A stretch of DNA of 64,000 nucleotides. Source: an uncultured Bacteroidales bacterium. Its GTDB lineage: Bacteria; Bacteroidota; Bacteroidia; Bacteroidales; UBA932. Positions 1 through 7,561 of this stretch are shown here, one piece after another. Location: NCBI GenBank assembly GCA_934725015.1, contig CAKVAS010000002.1, positions 186,001-250,000 of the forward strand, in the 5' to 3' direction. Each line of letters opens with the position of its first letter. Positions within the stretch are counted from its first letter, which is position 1. Under the pieces are notes generated by a model. It saw only the letters and a list, made by a program, of their open reading frames with translations, had not been told where the DNA came from and searched no databases. The translations under genes were made by a program, and so were the position numbers.

Positions 1-703
1 GCACCTTCTCGTTCTTCTCCACGGCGAAATACTCTGCCGCAGTGAGGGCCATGTCAGGGATGAGGAGCCGCTCCACAGGCGGCTGCTCGGTAGTGTTCAC
101 GAAGGATATGATTTTGTCGAGCGCACCGGCGGCCTCGAATTCATGCTTGAAGTAGAGGTAGTCGTCGTTTGAGAGTCCCATTCCGCCGAGGATAATCTTA
201 TCGACGTCGGCGCGGAGGGCAACCTGGGCCATCACATTGTTGTACGGCTGGTCGGAGTCCGCGAAGAACGGAATCTTCTGCCCCGAGACGAGCGTGTTGT
301 TCAGGTCGATGCCGGCGATTCCCGTAGGGATAATCTCCGAAGGCTGCTTCCTCTTGTACGGGTTCACTGACGGGCCGCCGATTTCGCGGACCTCGCCTTC
401 AACCTCAGGGCCTCCGTCGATAGGGTGGCCGTATGCGTTGAAGAATCGTCCCGCGAGCTCTTCGCTGACATGAAGTACAGGCGGCTCGCCGAGGAACATG
501 ACCTCGGCGTCGGTAGGGATGCCTTCCGTTCCTGCGAACACCTGAAGCGTGACGAGATCTCCCTTGGTCTTGACGACCTGTGCGAGCCTGCCGTCAACAA
601 CGGCAAGCTCATCGTTGGCAACGCCGTCGGCCTTCAGCGCAACTGTGGCCTTGGTGATGCCTTCCAATTTCGTATAGATTTTCTGATATGCCTTATTTGC
701 CAT
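1..703 (-). CDS. atpB: V-type ATP synthase subunit B, 5' part (runs off the left edge)
   Basis: Non-catalytic nucleotide-binding subunit of the V1 head, which alternates with subunit A in the hexamer. The visible N-terminal ~234 residues begin MANKAYQKIYTKLEGIT. They include the family's conserved stretches NAYGHPIDGGPEV and GIAGIDLNNTLVSGQKIP. The ATG lies at 703-701 and overlaps the end of the subunit A gene by 11 bases, which suggests translational coupling. The 3' part, and probably the D, I and K subunits usual for this operon, lie outside the window. The identification follows directly from the protein sequence. The name is the bacterial V-type convention and should not be confused with F-type AtpB. 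Confidence 0.93.
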   Translation of the reverse strand, partial: MANKAYQKIYTKLEGITKATVALKADGVANDELAVVDGRLAQVVKTKGDLVTLQVFAGTEGIPTDAEVMFLGEPPVLHVSEELAGRFFNAYGHPIDGGPEVEGEVREIGGPSVNPYKRKQPSEIIPTGIAGIDLNNTLVSGQKIPFFADSDQPYNNVMAQVALRADVDKIILGGMGLSNDDYLYFKHEFEAAGALDKIISFVNTTEQPPVERLLIPDMALTAAEYFAVEKNEKV

Positions 704-2447
704 TGCTCAGGAGTGTATTAAGTTGATTTTCAAATGCCTTGAACTGCTCGCCCCGGAACTCTGAGTAGTTCATCTGACGGAGAATGTTGATGACCTCCTT
801 GAAGAAGTCCCGGCATTTCTCGAAGTCCTCGAACTCGAATGTGCGGTCGCATATTCCGAGCACAATCTCGACCATATATTTCTGCCTGTCAAGAGGACAG
901 AGGGCGTCAATCGCATCGAAGGCGTCCTGCTGAAGGATGACGAAGTCGATGAGTTCGGATTTCCAGAACAGTTCGTGATAGTTCATCGGCACGCCGTCGT
1001 CGCCGAGGATGTTGATCTGCTCCTGTGCCTCGCGTCCCTTGCGGATGAGGTTCTTGAGCTTATTGACTTTCTCACCCCAACCCGGAGCGATGGTCTTTTC
1101 GAGATATTCCTGAATCTCAGGGTATTCGAGATACTTAGAATATGAGTCAATCGGGTTCACCGCCGGATATCTCTTCTGGTCCGCACGCTTCTGCTCAAGA
1201 GCGTAGAAGCAGCGTGCCGCCTTCTTCGTCGATTCGGTGACAGGCTCCTTGAGGTTACCTCCCGCAGGGGACACAGTTCCGATGAAGGTGACTGAACCGG
1301 TCTGTCCGTTGTTCAGGACGACCATTCCGGCGCGCGCGTAGAAGTTCGAGATGATGGCTGAAAGATCGACCGGGAACGCATCCGCTCCGGGAAGCTCCTC
1401 CAGGCGGTTACTCATCTCCCTGAGGGCCTGTGCCCATCTTGAAGTCGAGTCGGCGAGCAGGAGAACCTTCATGCCCATGGCGCGGTAGTACTCGCAGATT
1501 GTCATCGCCGTATAGACGGATGCCTCTCGTGCCGCCACCGGCATGTTGGAGGTGTTGCAGATGATTGTGGTACGCTCCATCAGGTGACGTCCCGTGTGGG
1601 GGTCAATCAGCTCAGGGAACTCAGTGAAGATTTCCACGACCTCGTTCGCGCGCTCTCCGCAGGCGGCCATCACGATGACCTGGGCATCACCCTGCTTTGC
1701 GATAGCGTGCTGGAGCACGGTCTTTCCGCAGCCGAACGGCCCCGGGATAAAGCCCGTGCCGCCTTCCGCGATAGGGTCGAGGGTGTCGATTACGCGCACT
1801 CCCGTCTCCATGATTCTCGCGGGCCTCGGCTTCTCCTTGTATCCCTTGACGGCAACCTTGACAGGCCATTTCTGAGTCATCGTGACCTTCACTTCCTCGC
1901 CGTCCTCGTTCACGAGCACCGCCATGGTGTCGTCAATCTTGTACTGCCCGGCCTGCGCAACCGACTTCACGGTGTATTCGCCCTTGAATGCGAACGGCAC
2001 CATAATCTTGTGAGGCAGCCAGCCTTCCTTCACCTCTCCGAGCCAGTCAGCGGCGCCTACCTTGTCGCCCGGCTTCGCTATAGGGGTGAAGTCCCAAAGT
2101 TTCCCGTGGTCGAGAGGCTCGGTGTATTCGCCCCTCTTGAGGAACACTCCGGTCATCGTCGTCAGATTGTTCTGGAGTCCGTCATAGCAGCTTGAGAGAA
2201 GTCCCGGGCCGAGCGTTACCTCAAGCATCCGGTTCTCAAAAACTACCTTGTTGCCGTTTTTCAGGCCACGGGTGCTCTCGAACACCTGCACGGCCGCGTT
2301 CGAGCCGTTGACCTTGATCACCTCGGCCATGAGCTCGGTTCCGTCAACGTCGATGAAGCAGATTTCATTCTGCGAAACCGGACCGTCAACCGCGACAGTG
2401 ACAAGGTTTGAGACGATGCCCGTCACCTTTCCTGTAGTCTTGTTCAT
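693..2447 (-). CDS. atpA: V-type ATP synthase subunit A (catalytic)
   Basis: Catalytic subunit of the V1 head. It hydrolyses or makes ATP and drives ion movement through the membrane ring. Its 584 residues are the usual length for the family. The P-loop is GPFGCGKT at about residues 236-243. The long non-homologous insert typical of A subunits lies before it (about 110-200), and the conserved SNMPVAAREASVYT and LADSTSRWAQALREMS segments follow. It sits between the DUF2764 gene upstream (70 bases) and subunit B (11-base overlap). Whether the enzyme pumps Na+ or H+ depends on subunit K, which is outside the window. The neighbouring Na+ decarboxylase makes Na+ a reasonable guess. Confidence 0.96.
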   Translation of the reverse strand: MNKTTGKVTGIVSNLVTVAVDGPVSQNEICFIDVDGTELMAEVIKVNGSNAAVQVFESTRGLKNGNKVVFENRMLEVTLGPGLLSSCYDGLQNNLTTMTGVFLKRGEYTEPLDHGKLWDFTPIAKPGDKVGAADWLGEVKEGWLPHKIMVPFAFKGEYTVKSVAQAGQYKIDDTMAVLVNEDGEEVKVTMTQKWPVKVAVKGYKEKPRPARIMETGVRVIDTLDPIAEGGTGFIPGPFGCGKTVLQHAIAKQGDAQVIVMAACGERANEVVEIFTEFPELIDPHTGRHLMERTTIICNTSNMPVAAREASVYTAMTICEYYRAMGMKVLLLADSTSRWAQALREMSNRLEELPGADAFPVDLSAIISNFYARAGMVVLNNGQTGSVTFIGTVSPAGGNLKEPVTESTKKAARCFYALEQKRADQKRYPAVNPIDSYSKYLEYPEIQEYLEKTIAPGWGEKVNKLKNLIRKGREAQEQINILGDDGVPMNYHELFWKSELIDFVILQQDAFDAIDALCPLDRQKYMVEIVLGICDRTFEFEDFEKCRDFFKEVINILRQMNYSEFRGEQFKAFENQLNTLLSNGK

Positions 2448-2517
2448 GTTGTTGATATACTTTATTATAAATTATTATTCATATTTTGCAATTGCCGCTC
2501 TTCCGCGCCTGCAGGCG

Positions 2518-3138
2518 CTACTGCCCGGCGTTGTACTGCACTCCCTTGAAGGTTCCGCGCACCTCATCGACCAGCTTGCGGAACATTTCGCGCCCGCTCT
2601 GCTCGTCGAGCCTGTACCAGCGCGCCACGACCTGCATCTTGGTTATGAACGCGAGCACGGCCTCGATGTCGAAATAATCGAATACGGTCATGCTCGAAAT
2701 TCTGTCCCACACAAGGTCGTCAAGCGCCCTTTCACGCACGAGCAGGTCTTCGCCCCGGAGTATCGCATCCACGGCGTCCGCCTCCTCGAACGGCAGTACG
2801 AGCGGCTCCCCGTCCTTGCCGGAGAGAACCATCAGATCCTTGTCGGCCGGCCTTCCGAGAGCCTTGTTCAGGAATCTGACCTTCGCGTTCCTCAGATTCA
2901 GGTCGAAGCGGAAGTACTCGCGGAGGAAATGGTTCCTGTGCGAGACCGCCTCGGCGTAGAACTCGGGAGTGAGGTTTTCCTCCTCATATCCCTTCATCAG
3001 GAAGTCCACGAGCGCGTTGTCCCTCGAATCCAGCTGCTCGCGTATTTCCGCGATGAACTGGTCCGGGGTCGTGTCCGTGAACCTGAATCCGCTGTCGATG
3101 ACCGGTAATCCAGCTATTATGTATTCGTAATTCTTCAT
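2518..3138 (-). CDS. DUF2764 family protein of the V-ATPase operon
   Basis: A 206-residue soluble protein starting MKNYEYIIAGLPVIDSG. It matches my memory of the DUF2764 family, which occurs in Bacteroidales V-ATPase operons between subunits E and A, exactly its place here (2 bases after the E gene). The sequence is rich in charged helices and aromatic residues, with no P-loop, signal peptide or membrane segment. The position suggests a structural or assembly part of the ATPase, perhaps replacing a C- or F-type stalk component not otherwise seen. That role is inference from context only. Confidence 0.8.
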   Translation of the reverse strand: MKNYEYIIAGLPVIDSGFRFTDTTPDQFIAEIREQLDSRDNALVDFLMKGYEEENLTPEFYAEAVSHRNHFLREYFRFDLNLRNAKVRFLNKALGRPADKDLMVLSGKDGEPLVLPFEEADAVDAILRGEDLLVRERALDDLVWDRISSMTVFDYFDIEAVLAFITKMQVVARWYRLDEQSGREMFRKLVDEVRGTFKGVQYNAGQ

Positions 3139-3140
3139 GA

Positions 3141-3746
3141 TTACCCGAAGAGAATTTTCTTTGTCGCCGGACGGAGATAGTCGCCGATGAGTTCGTTGAA
3201 GGCCTCGTCGGTGAAGTTGATGAAGTAGCCGCCGTCCTTCGGCCCGATGGTGAACCCGCCGCCGATTTTCTTGCTGAACTTCACTTCCACATCCTTCTTG
3301 AGAGTCTTTGCGACCTCGTTCTTCACGAAGCCGTCGAGAGTCCCCTTGGCCGATTCCGGAAGGCAGAGCTCGATTCCGCAGTCCTTTCCGTCGGCAAATG
3401 CCTTGACTGCGGCAGTGATTATCGTCTTGACGAACTCGTCGTCCGAAAGGGCTGTCTTGACCTTCATGTCGGCAGCCTCGACGATGACAAGATTCTCGAC
3501 CGCCTGCCTTGTCTCGCTGACCGCCTGCCTTGACGCGAGCGCGATGTCGCCGGCCGTCTTTGTCTTAAGGTCCTCGGCATCCTTCTGCGCCTTCACCACG
3601 ATTGCCTCAGCCTGTTTCTTCGCCTCCGCTATGATTGCGTCCGCCTCGGAACGTGCCTTGGCAAGGAGAGCCTCGCCCTCAGTCTTTCCTTTTGACAGTC
3701 CCTCATTGTAGAGCTTTTCTGTCAGTTCCTGCAATTTGTTCTGCAT
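3141..3746 (-). CDS. atpE: V-type ATP synthase subunit E
   Basis: Peripheral stalk subunit that ties the V1 head to the membrane part. The 201-residue protein has an Ala/Lys/Glu-rich N-terminal half (about residues 1-90, with repeats such as KARSEADAIIAEAKKQAEAI) that should form a long coiled coil. A globular C-terminal half includes the conserved SKKIGGGFTIGPKDGGY stretch. It is the first visible gene of the ATPase operon. A 67-base AT-rich gap separates it from the decarboxylase beta gene upstream, so the two groups could be cotranscribed or separately initiated. Confidence 0.9.
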   Translation of the reverse strand: MQNKLQELTEKLYNEGLSKGKTEGEALLAKARSEADAIIAEAKKQAEAIVVKAQKDAEDLKTKTAGDIALASRQAVSETRQAVENLVIVEAADMKVKTALSDDEFVKTIITAAVKAFADGKDCGIELCLPESAKGTLDGFVKNEVAKTLKKDVEVKFSKKIGGGFTIGPKDGGYFINFTDEAFNELIGDYLRPATKKILFG

Positions 3747-3813
3747 TGTTCGTAATTTTTTTATTTTGTTTTATATATTTATCTGTGTATCAATGTCTTT
3801 TGCCCTGTACGGC

Positions 3814-4956
3814 TTATCCGAGAAAACTCAGCAATATGCCGGCAGCCACGGCCGACCCTATCACTCCGGCCACATTCGGCGCCATGGCGTGCATAAGCAG
3901 GTGGTTGTCCCTGTCGAACTCTCTTCCCACGATTTCCGAAACTCTTGCCGAATCCGGCACGGCCGACACGCCGGCATTGCCTATGAGCGGGTTTATCTTC
4001 CGTCCTTCCTTACAGAACAGATTCATGAATTTCACAAAAAGCACACCGCAAAAAGTGGCTATCACAAACGAAATCAGCCCCAGAATGAAGATCTTGACCG
4101 ACTGCGGAGACAGGAACTGGTCCGCCTGAGTTGAGACTCCGACGGTGAGTCCGATGAGGGTCGTTACCACGTCGATAAGCGGCCCTCTGGCGGTTTCTGC
4201 GAGCCTTCTGGTCACTCCGCTCTCTTTCAGGAGGTTGCCGAAGAAGAGCATTCCCAAAAGCGGCAGGCCTGACGGAACGATGAACGCGGTGAGTATGAAA
4301 CCGACTATCGGGAATATGATTTTCTCCCTCTGGCTGACCTGTCTCGGAGGAGCCATTCTGATGATTCTTTCCCTCTTTGTGGTTAATAAAAGCATGATCG
4401 GCTTCTGGATTACGGGCACGAGCGCCATGTAGGAATAGGCCGAAACGGCGATTGCCCCCAGAAGATGAGGCGCAAGCTTTGAACTGAGGAATATGGCCGT
4501 GGGACCGTCCGCGCCTCCGATTATTCCGATTGCGCCGGCTTCCTGCGGAGTGAACCCGAGCCAAAGGGCGAGCAGGAACGCTCCGAATATGCCCATCTGC
4601 GCCGCCGCTCCGATGAGTATGAGCCTGGGCTGGGAGATGAGCGAGGAGAAGTCCGTCATCGCGCCGATTCCGAGGAAAATGAGAGGGGGATACCATCCCT
4701 TCACTACACCCTGATAGAGGATGTTCAGCACGGAGCCTTCCTCATAGATGCCGACCTGCATTCCCTCCGGAAGCGGAATGTTGCCGACGACGATTCCGAA
4801 GCCTATGGGGACGAGCAGCAGCGGTTCCCATTTCTTCACGATTCCGAGGACGATGAAGACGATTCCCACCGCTACCATGACAAGATGCTGCCACGTGCAG
4901 TTGTAGAATCCGGTGAAGCTCCAGAACTGTTGAAGGCTGTCGATGATTTCGTGCAT
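3814..4956 (-). CDS. mmdB: Na+-translocating decarboxylase beta subunit
   Basis: Integral membrane subunit that decarboxylates carboxybiotin and exports Na+ (OadB/MmdB/GcdB family). The 380 residues are nearly all hydrophobic helices. GGADGPTAIFLSSKLAP begins at about residue 148 and contains the conserved Asp (D150) needed for Na+ coupling in the studied relatives. AYSYMALVPVIQKP, also a family signature, follows. It is last of the four decarboxylase genes, 26 bases after the biotin carrier. The substrate cannot be read from this subunit alone. A methylmalonyl-CoA enzyme is inferred from the carboxyltransferase gene of the same operon. Confidence 0.94.
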   Translation of the reverse strand: MHEIIDSLQQFWSFTGFYNCTWQHLVMVAVGIVFIVLGIVKKWEPLLLVPIGFGIVVGNIPLPEGMQVGIYEEGSVLNILYQGVVKGWYPPLIFLGIGAMTDFSSLISQPRLILIGAAAQMGIFGAFLLALWLGFTPQEAGAIGIIGGADGPTAIFLSSKLAPHLLGAIAVSAYSYMALVPVIQKPIMLLLTTKRERIIRMAPPRQVSQREKIIFPIVGFILTAFIVPSGLPLLGMLFFGNLLKESGVTRRLAETARGPLIDVVTTLIGLTVGVSTQADQFLSPQSVKIFILGLISFVIATFCGVLFVKFMNLFCKEGRKINPLIGNAGVSAVPDSARVSEIVGREFDRDNHLLMHAMAPNVAGVIGSAVAAGILLSFLG

Positions 4957-4982
4957 GGGCTTACGCTTGTTCCGTTCCTGAC

Positions 4983-5465
4983 TTATCCTATAGTGACTAT
5001 TGCCGCTCCTTCAAGCACCGAGTCTCCCTTTGCCGCGTTCACGGCCGTCACCGTGCCGCTGACTGAAGCCTCAATCTCGTTCTCCATCTTCATCGCCTCC
5101 AGCACCGCGACGGTCTGACCGGCCTTCACGCTGTCACCGACCCTGACCTTCACGTCGAGAATCACTCCGGGGAGGGGCGAGGTGACCGTTTCGCCCTTGC
5201 CCGACGGCTGTGGGGACGGAGCCTGCACTGGAGGTGCGACTGGCTGTACGGACGTTGTCCCGGAAGTCCCGGCAGCGGTCTGAGAGGCAGCCTTATGCAC
5301 AGGCTGCGGCATTTTCCCGCAATCCCCGGCCGTGACCGCCTGCGCGGAGCCGAGTTCGACCTTATAGCCGGTTCCGTTCACCGTCACGTCGGCCACTCCG
5401 TTTTCCACCGAATTTACTTCGACATCGTAGTCGTGTCCGTTTATTCTGAAATTATATCTTCCCAT
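4983..5465 (-). CDS. mmdC: Biotin carboxyl carrier subunit of the Na+ decarboxylase
   Basis: Carries the carboxyl group on biotin from the carboxyltransferase to the membrane beta subunit. The 160-residue protein has a small N-terminal beta domain (about 1-50), a Pro/Ala/Gln/Thr-rich flexible linker (about 51-92), and a biotinyl domain with the EAMKMENE motif, the biotinylated lysine being K126. It lies 18 bases after the gamma-like subunit and 26 bases before the beta subunit. The order matches that of sodium-dependent methylmalonyl-CoA decarboxylases. The linker composition is normal for this family. Confidence 0.93.
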   Translation of the reverse strand: MGRYNFRINGHDYDVEVNSVENGVADVTVNGTGYKVELGSAQAVTAGDCGKMPQPVHKAASQTAAGTSGTTSVQPVAPPVQAPSPQPSGKGETVTSPLPGVILDVKVRVGDSVKAGQTVAVLEAMKMENEIEASVSGTVTAVNAAKGDSVLEGAAIVTIG

Positions 5466-5483
5466 AAACCGTTGCGTTTATAT

Positions 5484-5849
5484 TCATTCCGTATCCTTAT
5501 CGTTCCCTATCCATTCGTTCCGTCGGAAACCGTCCTGTCTCCGTATCGTTATCACATAGCTCTCGACGTCATGCACATCTCCATATCCCTCGGCCTCAAG
5601 AGCCATAGAAATCGCGGCCGCGACCTCATCCTCTGTCGTAAGCTCCCTTTCGAGCGCCATTGCCACCGCCGCTGCGACCTCCGGGGGCATATTCCCTCCG
5701 ACTTCCGTCTTCTTCCCGCGCCTGCCGAATCTGCCTTTCCAGTCAGTGCTCAGCGCCTTGCCTATCCCGGCGTAGCAGAAATAAAGCACGGTGAGCGCGA
5801 AAAAGACGACCAGAACGGAGGTGAGCGTAAGTATGAGTCCGAATTTCAT
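5484..5849 (-). CDS. mmdD: OadG-like gamma/delta subunit of the Na+ decarboxylase
   Basis: Small membrane anchor that links the carboxyltransferase to the beta subunit. The 121-residue protein has one N-terminal membrane helix (about residues 5-28, LILTLTSVLVVFFALTVLYF). A charged cytoplasmic part follows with two similar acidic helices (PPEVAAAVAMALERE and EDEVAAAISMALEAE, about 55-90). That repeat is common in the Bacteroidetes OadG family. It lies between the carboxyltransferase and biotin carrier genes. The call rests on size, topology and position more than on a strong motif. Confidence 0.85.
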   Translation of the reverse strand: MKFGLILTLTSVLVVFFALTVLYFCYAGIGKALSTDWKGRFGRRGKKTEVGGNMPPEVAAAVAMALERELTTEDEVAAAISMALEAEGYGDVHDVESYVITIRRQDGFRRNEWIGNDKDTE

Positions 5850-5885
5850 GTCACAAAGCCTTTTTCTTTCTACATCGGCAGATCT

Positions 5886-7448
5886 CTACATCGGCAGATT
5901 GTCGTGCTTGCGCACCGGATTCTCCACTTTCTTGTTCTCAAGCTGCACAAGGGCGCGTATCACCCTGAAGCGCGTGTTCGCAGGCTCGATGACGTCGTCG
6001 ATGTATCCGAACGACGCCGCATAGTACGGATTGCAGAACAGGTCGTCATATTCCTTTTTCTTAGCATCCTTGAGCTCTGCCCGCTTCGTCGGGTCGGCGG
6101 TCGCCTTGAGTTCCTTGGAGTAGAGGATTTCAACGGCCCCGTCCGCTCCCATCACGGCGATGTTCGCGCTCGGCCAGGCGTAGTTGACGTCGCCGCGCAG
6201 CTGCTTGCAGCTCATCACGATGTGCGCCCCGCCGTAGCTTTTGCGCAGGGTCACCGTAATCTTCGGCACGGTCGCCTCCCCGTAGGCATAGAGGAGCTTG
6301 GCTCCGTTCGCGATGATGCCGCCGTACTCCTGCTGGGTTCCGCAGAGGAAGCCCGGCACATCGACGAGGGTGACGAGCGGGATGTTGAAGGCATCGCAGA
6401 AGCGGACAAAGCGCGCGGCCTTGCGCGATGCGTTGATGTCGAGCACGCCGGCGAGTATCTTGGGCTGGTTCGCCACGATTCCGACGGACTTGCCGCCCAT
6501 GTGCGCGAAACCTATGATTATGTTCTTCGCCCAGCCCTTGTGAACTTCGAGGAAAACTCCGTCATCGACGATGGAGCCGATGACTCCGTACATGTCGTAT
6601 GCCTTGTTGGGATTGTCCGGGATTATGTCGTTGAGCCTGTAATCCACGCGGTTGTAAGGGTCGTCGGTCGGTCTTTCTGGCGCGTGCTCGCGGCTGTTCG
6701 AAGGGATGAATCCGATGAGCTCACGGATGAGCCGCAGCCCCTCCTGCTCGTTTTCTGCGGCGAAATGCGCGACGCCGCTCTTGGTCGCGTGGACCGACGC
6801 GCCTCCGAGCTGCTCCTGCGTGACGACCTCCCCGGTGACGCTCTTTACGACCGCAGGACCGGTGAGGAACATATAGGACGTGTCCTGAACCATTATGTTG
6901 AAGTCCGTCAGTGCCGGCGAATAGACCGCACCTCCGGCGCACGGACCTAATATTCCCGAAATCTGGGGAATCACTCCCGAGGACAGGATGTTTCTTTCAA
7001 ATATCTCCCCGAAGCCTGCCAGCGAGCTCACTCCTTCCTGAATCCTCGCTCCGCCGGAGTCGTTGAGACCGATGCACGGTGCCCCGTTGCGCACCGCCAT
7101 GTCCATGACCTTGCAGATTTTCTGCGCCATTGTCTCCGAAAGCGAGCCTCCGGTCACCGTGAAGTCCTGCGCGAACACATATACGACCCTGCCGTCGATG
7201 GTTCCCTGGCCGGTCACGACCCCGTCTCCGTCGAAATGAACCTTGTCCATCCCGAAATTGTGGCAACGATGGCGCACGAACATATCGTATTCCTCGAAGC
7301 TGCCTTCGTCAAGCAGCAGTGCAATTCTTTCTCTGGCAGTGAGTTTGCCCTTGGAATGCTGGGCATCTATCCTCGTCTGTCCGCCGCCGAGCCGGGCGAC
7401 CTTTCTTTTTTCGACGAGTTCTTTTATCTTTTCAGTCTGGATGCTCAT
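5886..7448 (-). CDS. mmdA: Acyl-CoA carboxyltransferase (methylmalonyl-CoA decarboxylase alpha type)
   Basis: Transfers a carboxyl group between an acyl-CoA and biotin. The 520-residue protein has the two-domain crotonase-fold architecture of PccB/MmdA. Conserved stretches include GKLTARERIALLLDEGSFEEYD, GGARIQEGVSSL, GPCAGGAVYSPA, and in the second half DVPGFLCGTQQEYGGIIANGAK and KSYGGAHIVM. Because gamma, biotin carrier and Na+ beta subunits follow, it more likely works as a methylmalonyl-CoA decarboxylase that ends the succinate-to-propionate route than as a biosynthetic propionyl-CoA carboxylase. No biotin carboxylase gene is present nearby, which supports that reading. A divergent promoter lies upstream at 7497-7527. 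Confidence 0.93.
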   Translation of the reverse strand: MSIQTEKIKELVEKRKVARLGGGQTRIDAQHSKGKLTARERIALLLDEGSFEEYDMFVRHRCHNFGMDKVHFDGDGVVTGQGTIDGRVVYVFAQDFTVTGGSLSETMAQKICKVMDMAVRNGAPCIGLNDSGGARIQEGVSSLAGFGEIFERNILSSGVIPQISGILGPCAGGAVYSPALTDFNIMVQDTSYMFLTGPAVVKSVTGEVVTQEQLGGASVHATKSGVAHFAAENEQEGLRLIRELIGFIPSNSREHAPERPTDDPYNRVDYRLNDIIPDNPNKAYDMYGVIGSIVDDGVFLEVHKGWAKNIIIGFAHMGGKSVGIVANQPKILAGVLDINASRKAARFVRFCDAFNIPLVTLVDVPGFLCGTQQEYGGIIANGAKLLYAYGEATVPKITVTLRKSYGGAHIVMSCKQLRGDVNYAWPSANIAVMGADGAVEILYSKELKATADPTKRAELKDAKKKEYDDLFCNPYYAASFGYIDDVIEPANTRFRVIRALVQLENKKVENPVRKHDNLPM

Positions 7449-7496
7449 GTCAGGTTCATTTATTAGAGTTTGATACGCAAACCCCGATTAAATCTT

Positions 7497-7527
7497 CAAA
7501 GGTAAAACTTTTTTCGCGTTTACGAAA
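7497..7527 (-). promoter_or_regulatory. Promoter of the decarboxylase operon
   Basis: On the minus strand a TACCTTTG box (complement of 7497-7504) fits the Bacteroidetes -7 consensus TAnnTTTG. A TTTCG at the complement of 7523-7527 sits about 19 bases upstream where TTTG is expected. It lies 49 bases before mmdA. It overlaps the promoter of the divergent esterase gene. Confidence 0.6.
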
Positions 7528-7543
7528 CAGTTGTGTAATTTTG
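7513..7543 (+). promoter_or_regulatory. Promoter of the carboxylesterase gene
   Basis: TAATTTTG at 7536-7543 matches the Bacteroidetes -7 box. TTCG at 7513-7516 lies 19 bases upstream, one mismatch from TTTG. The start codon follows 18 bases after the box. The -33 regions of this and the minus-strand promoter occupy the same 15 bases. Confidence 0.55.
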
Positions 7544-7561
7544 TAGGCCAAATTTTAGATT

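Noticed and set aside
5295..6950. Long open frame (551 codons) on the plus strand opposite the decarboxylase genes
   Set aside because: It is antisense to well-conserved genes, has no family-like sequence and reflects the GC-rich codon use of the opposite strand.
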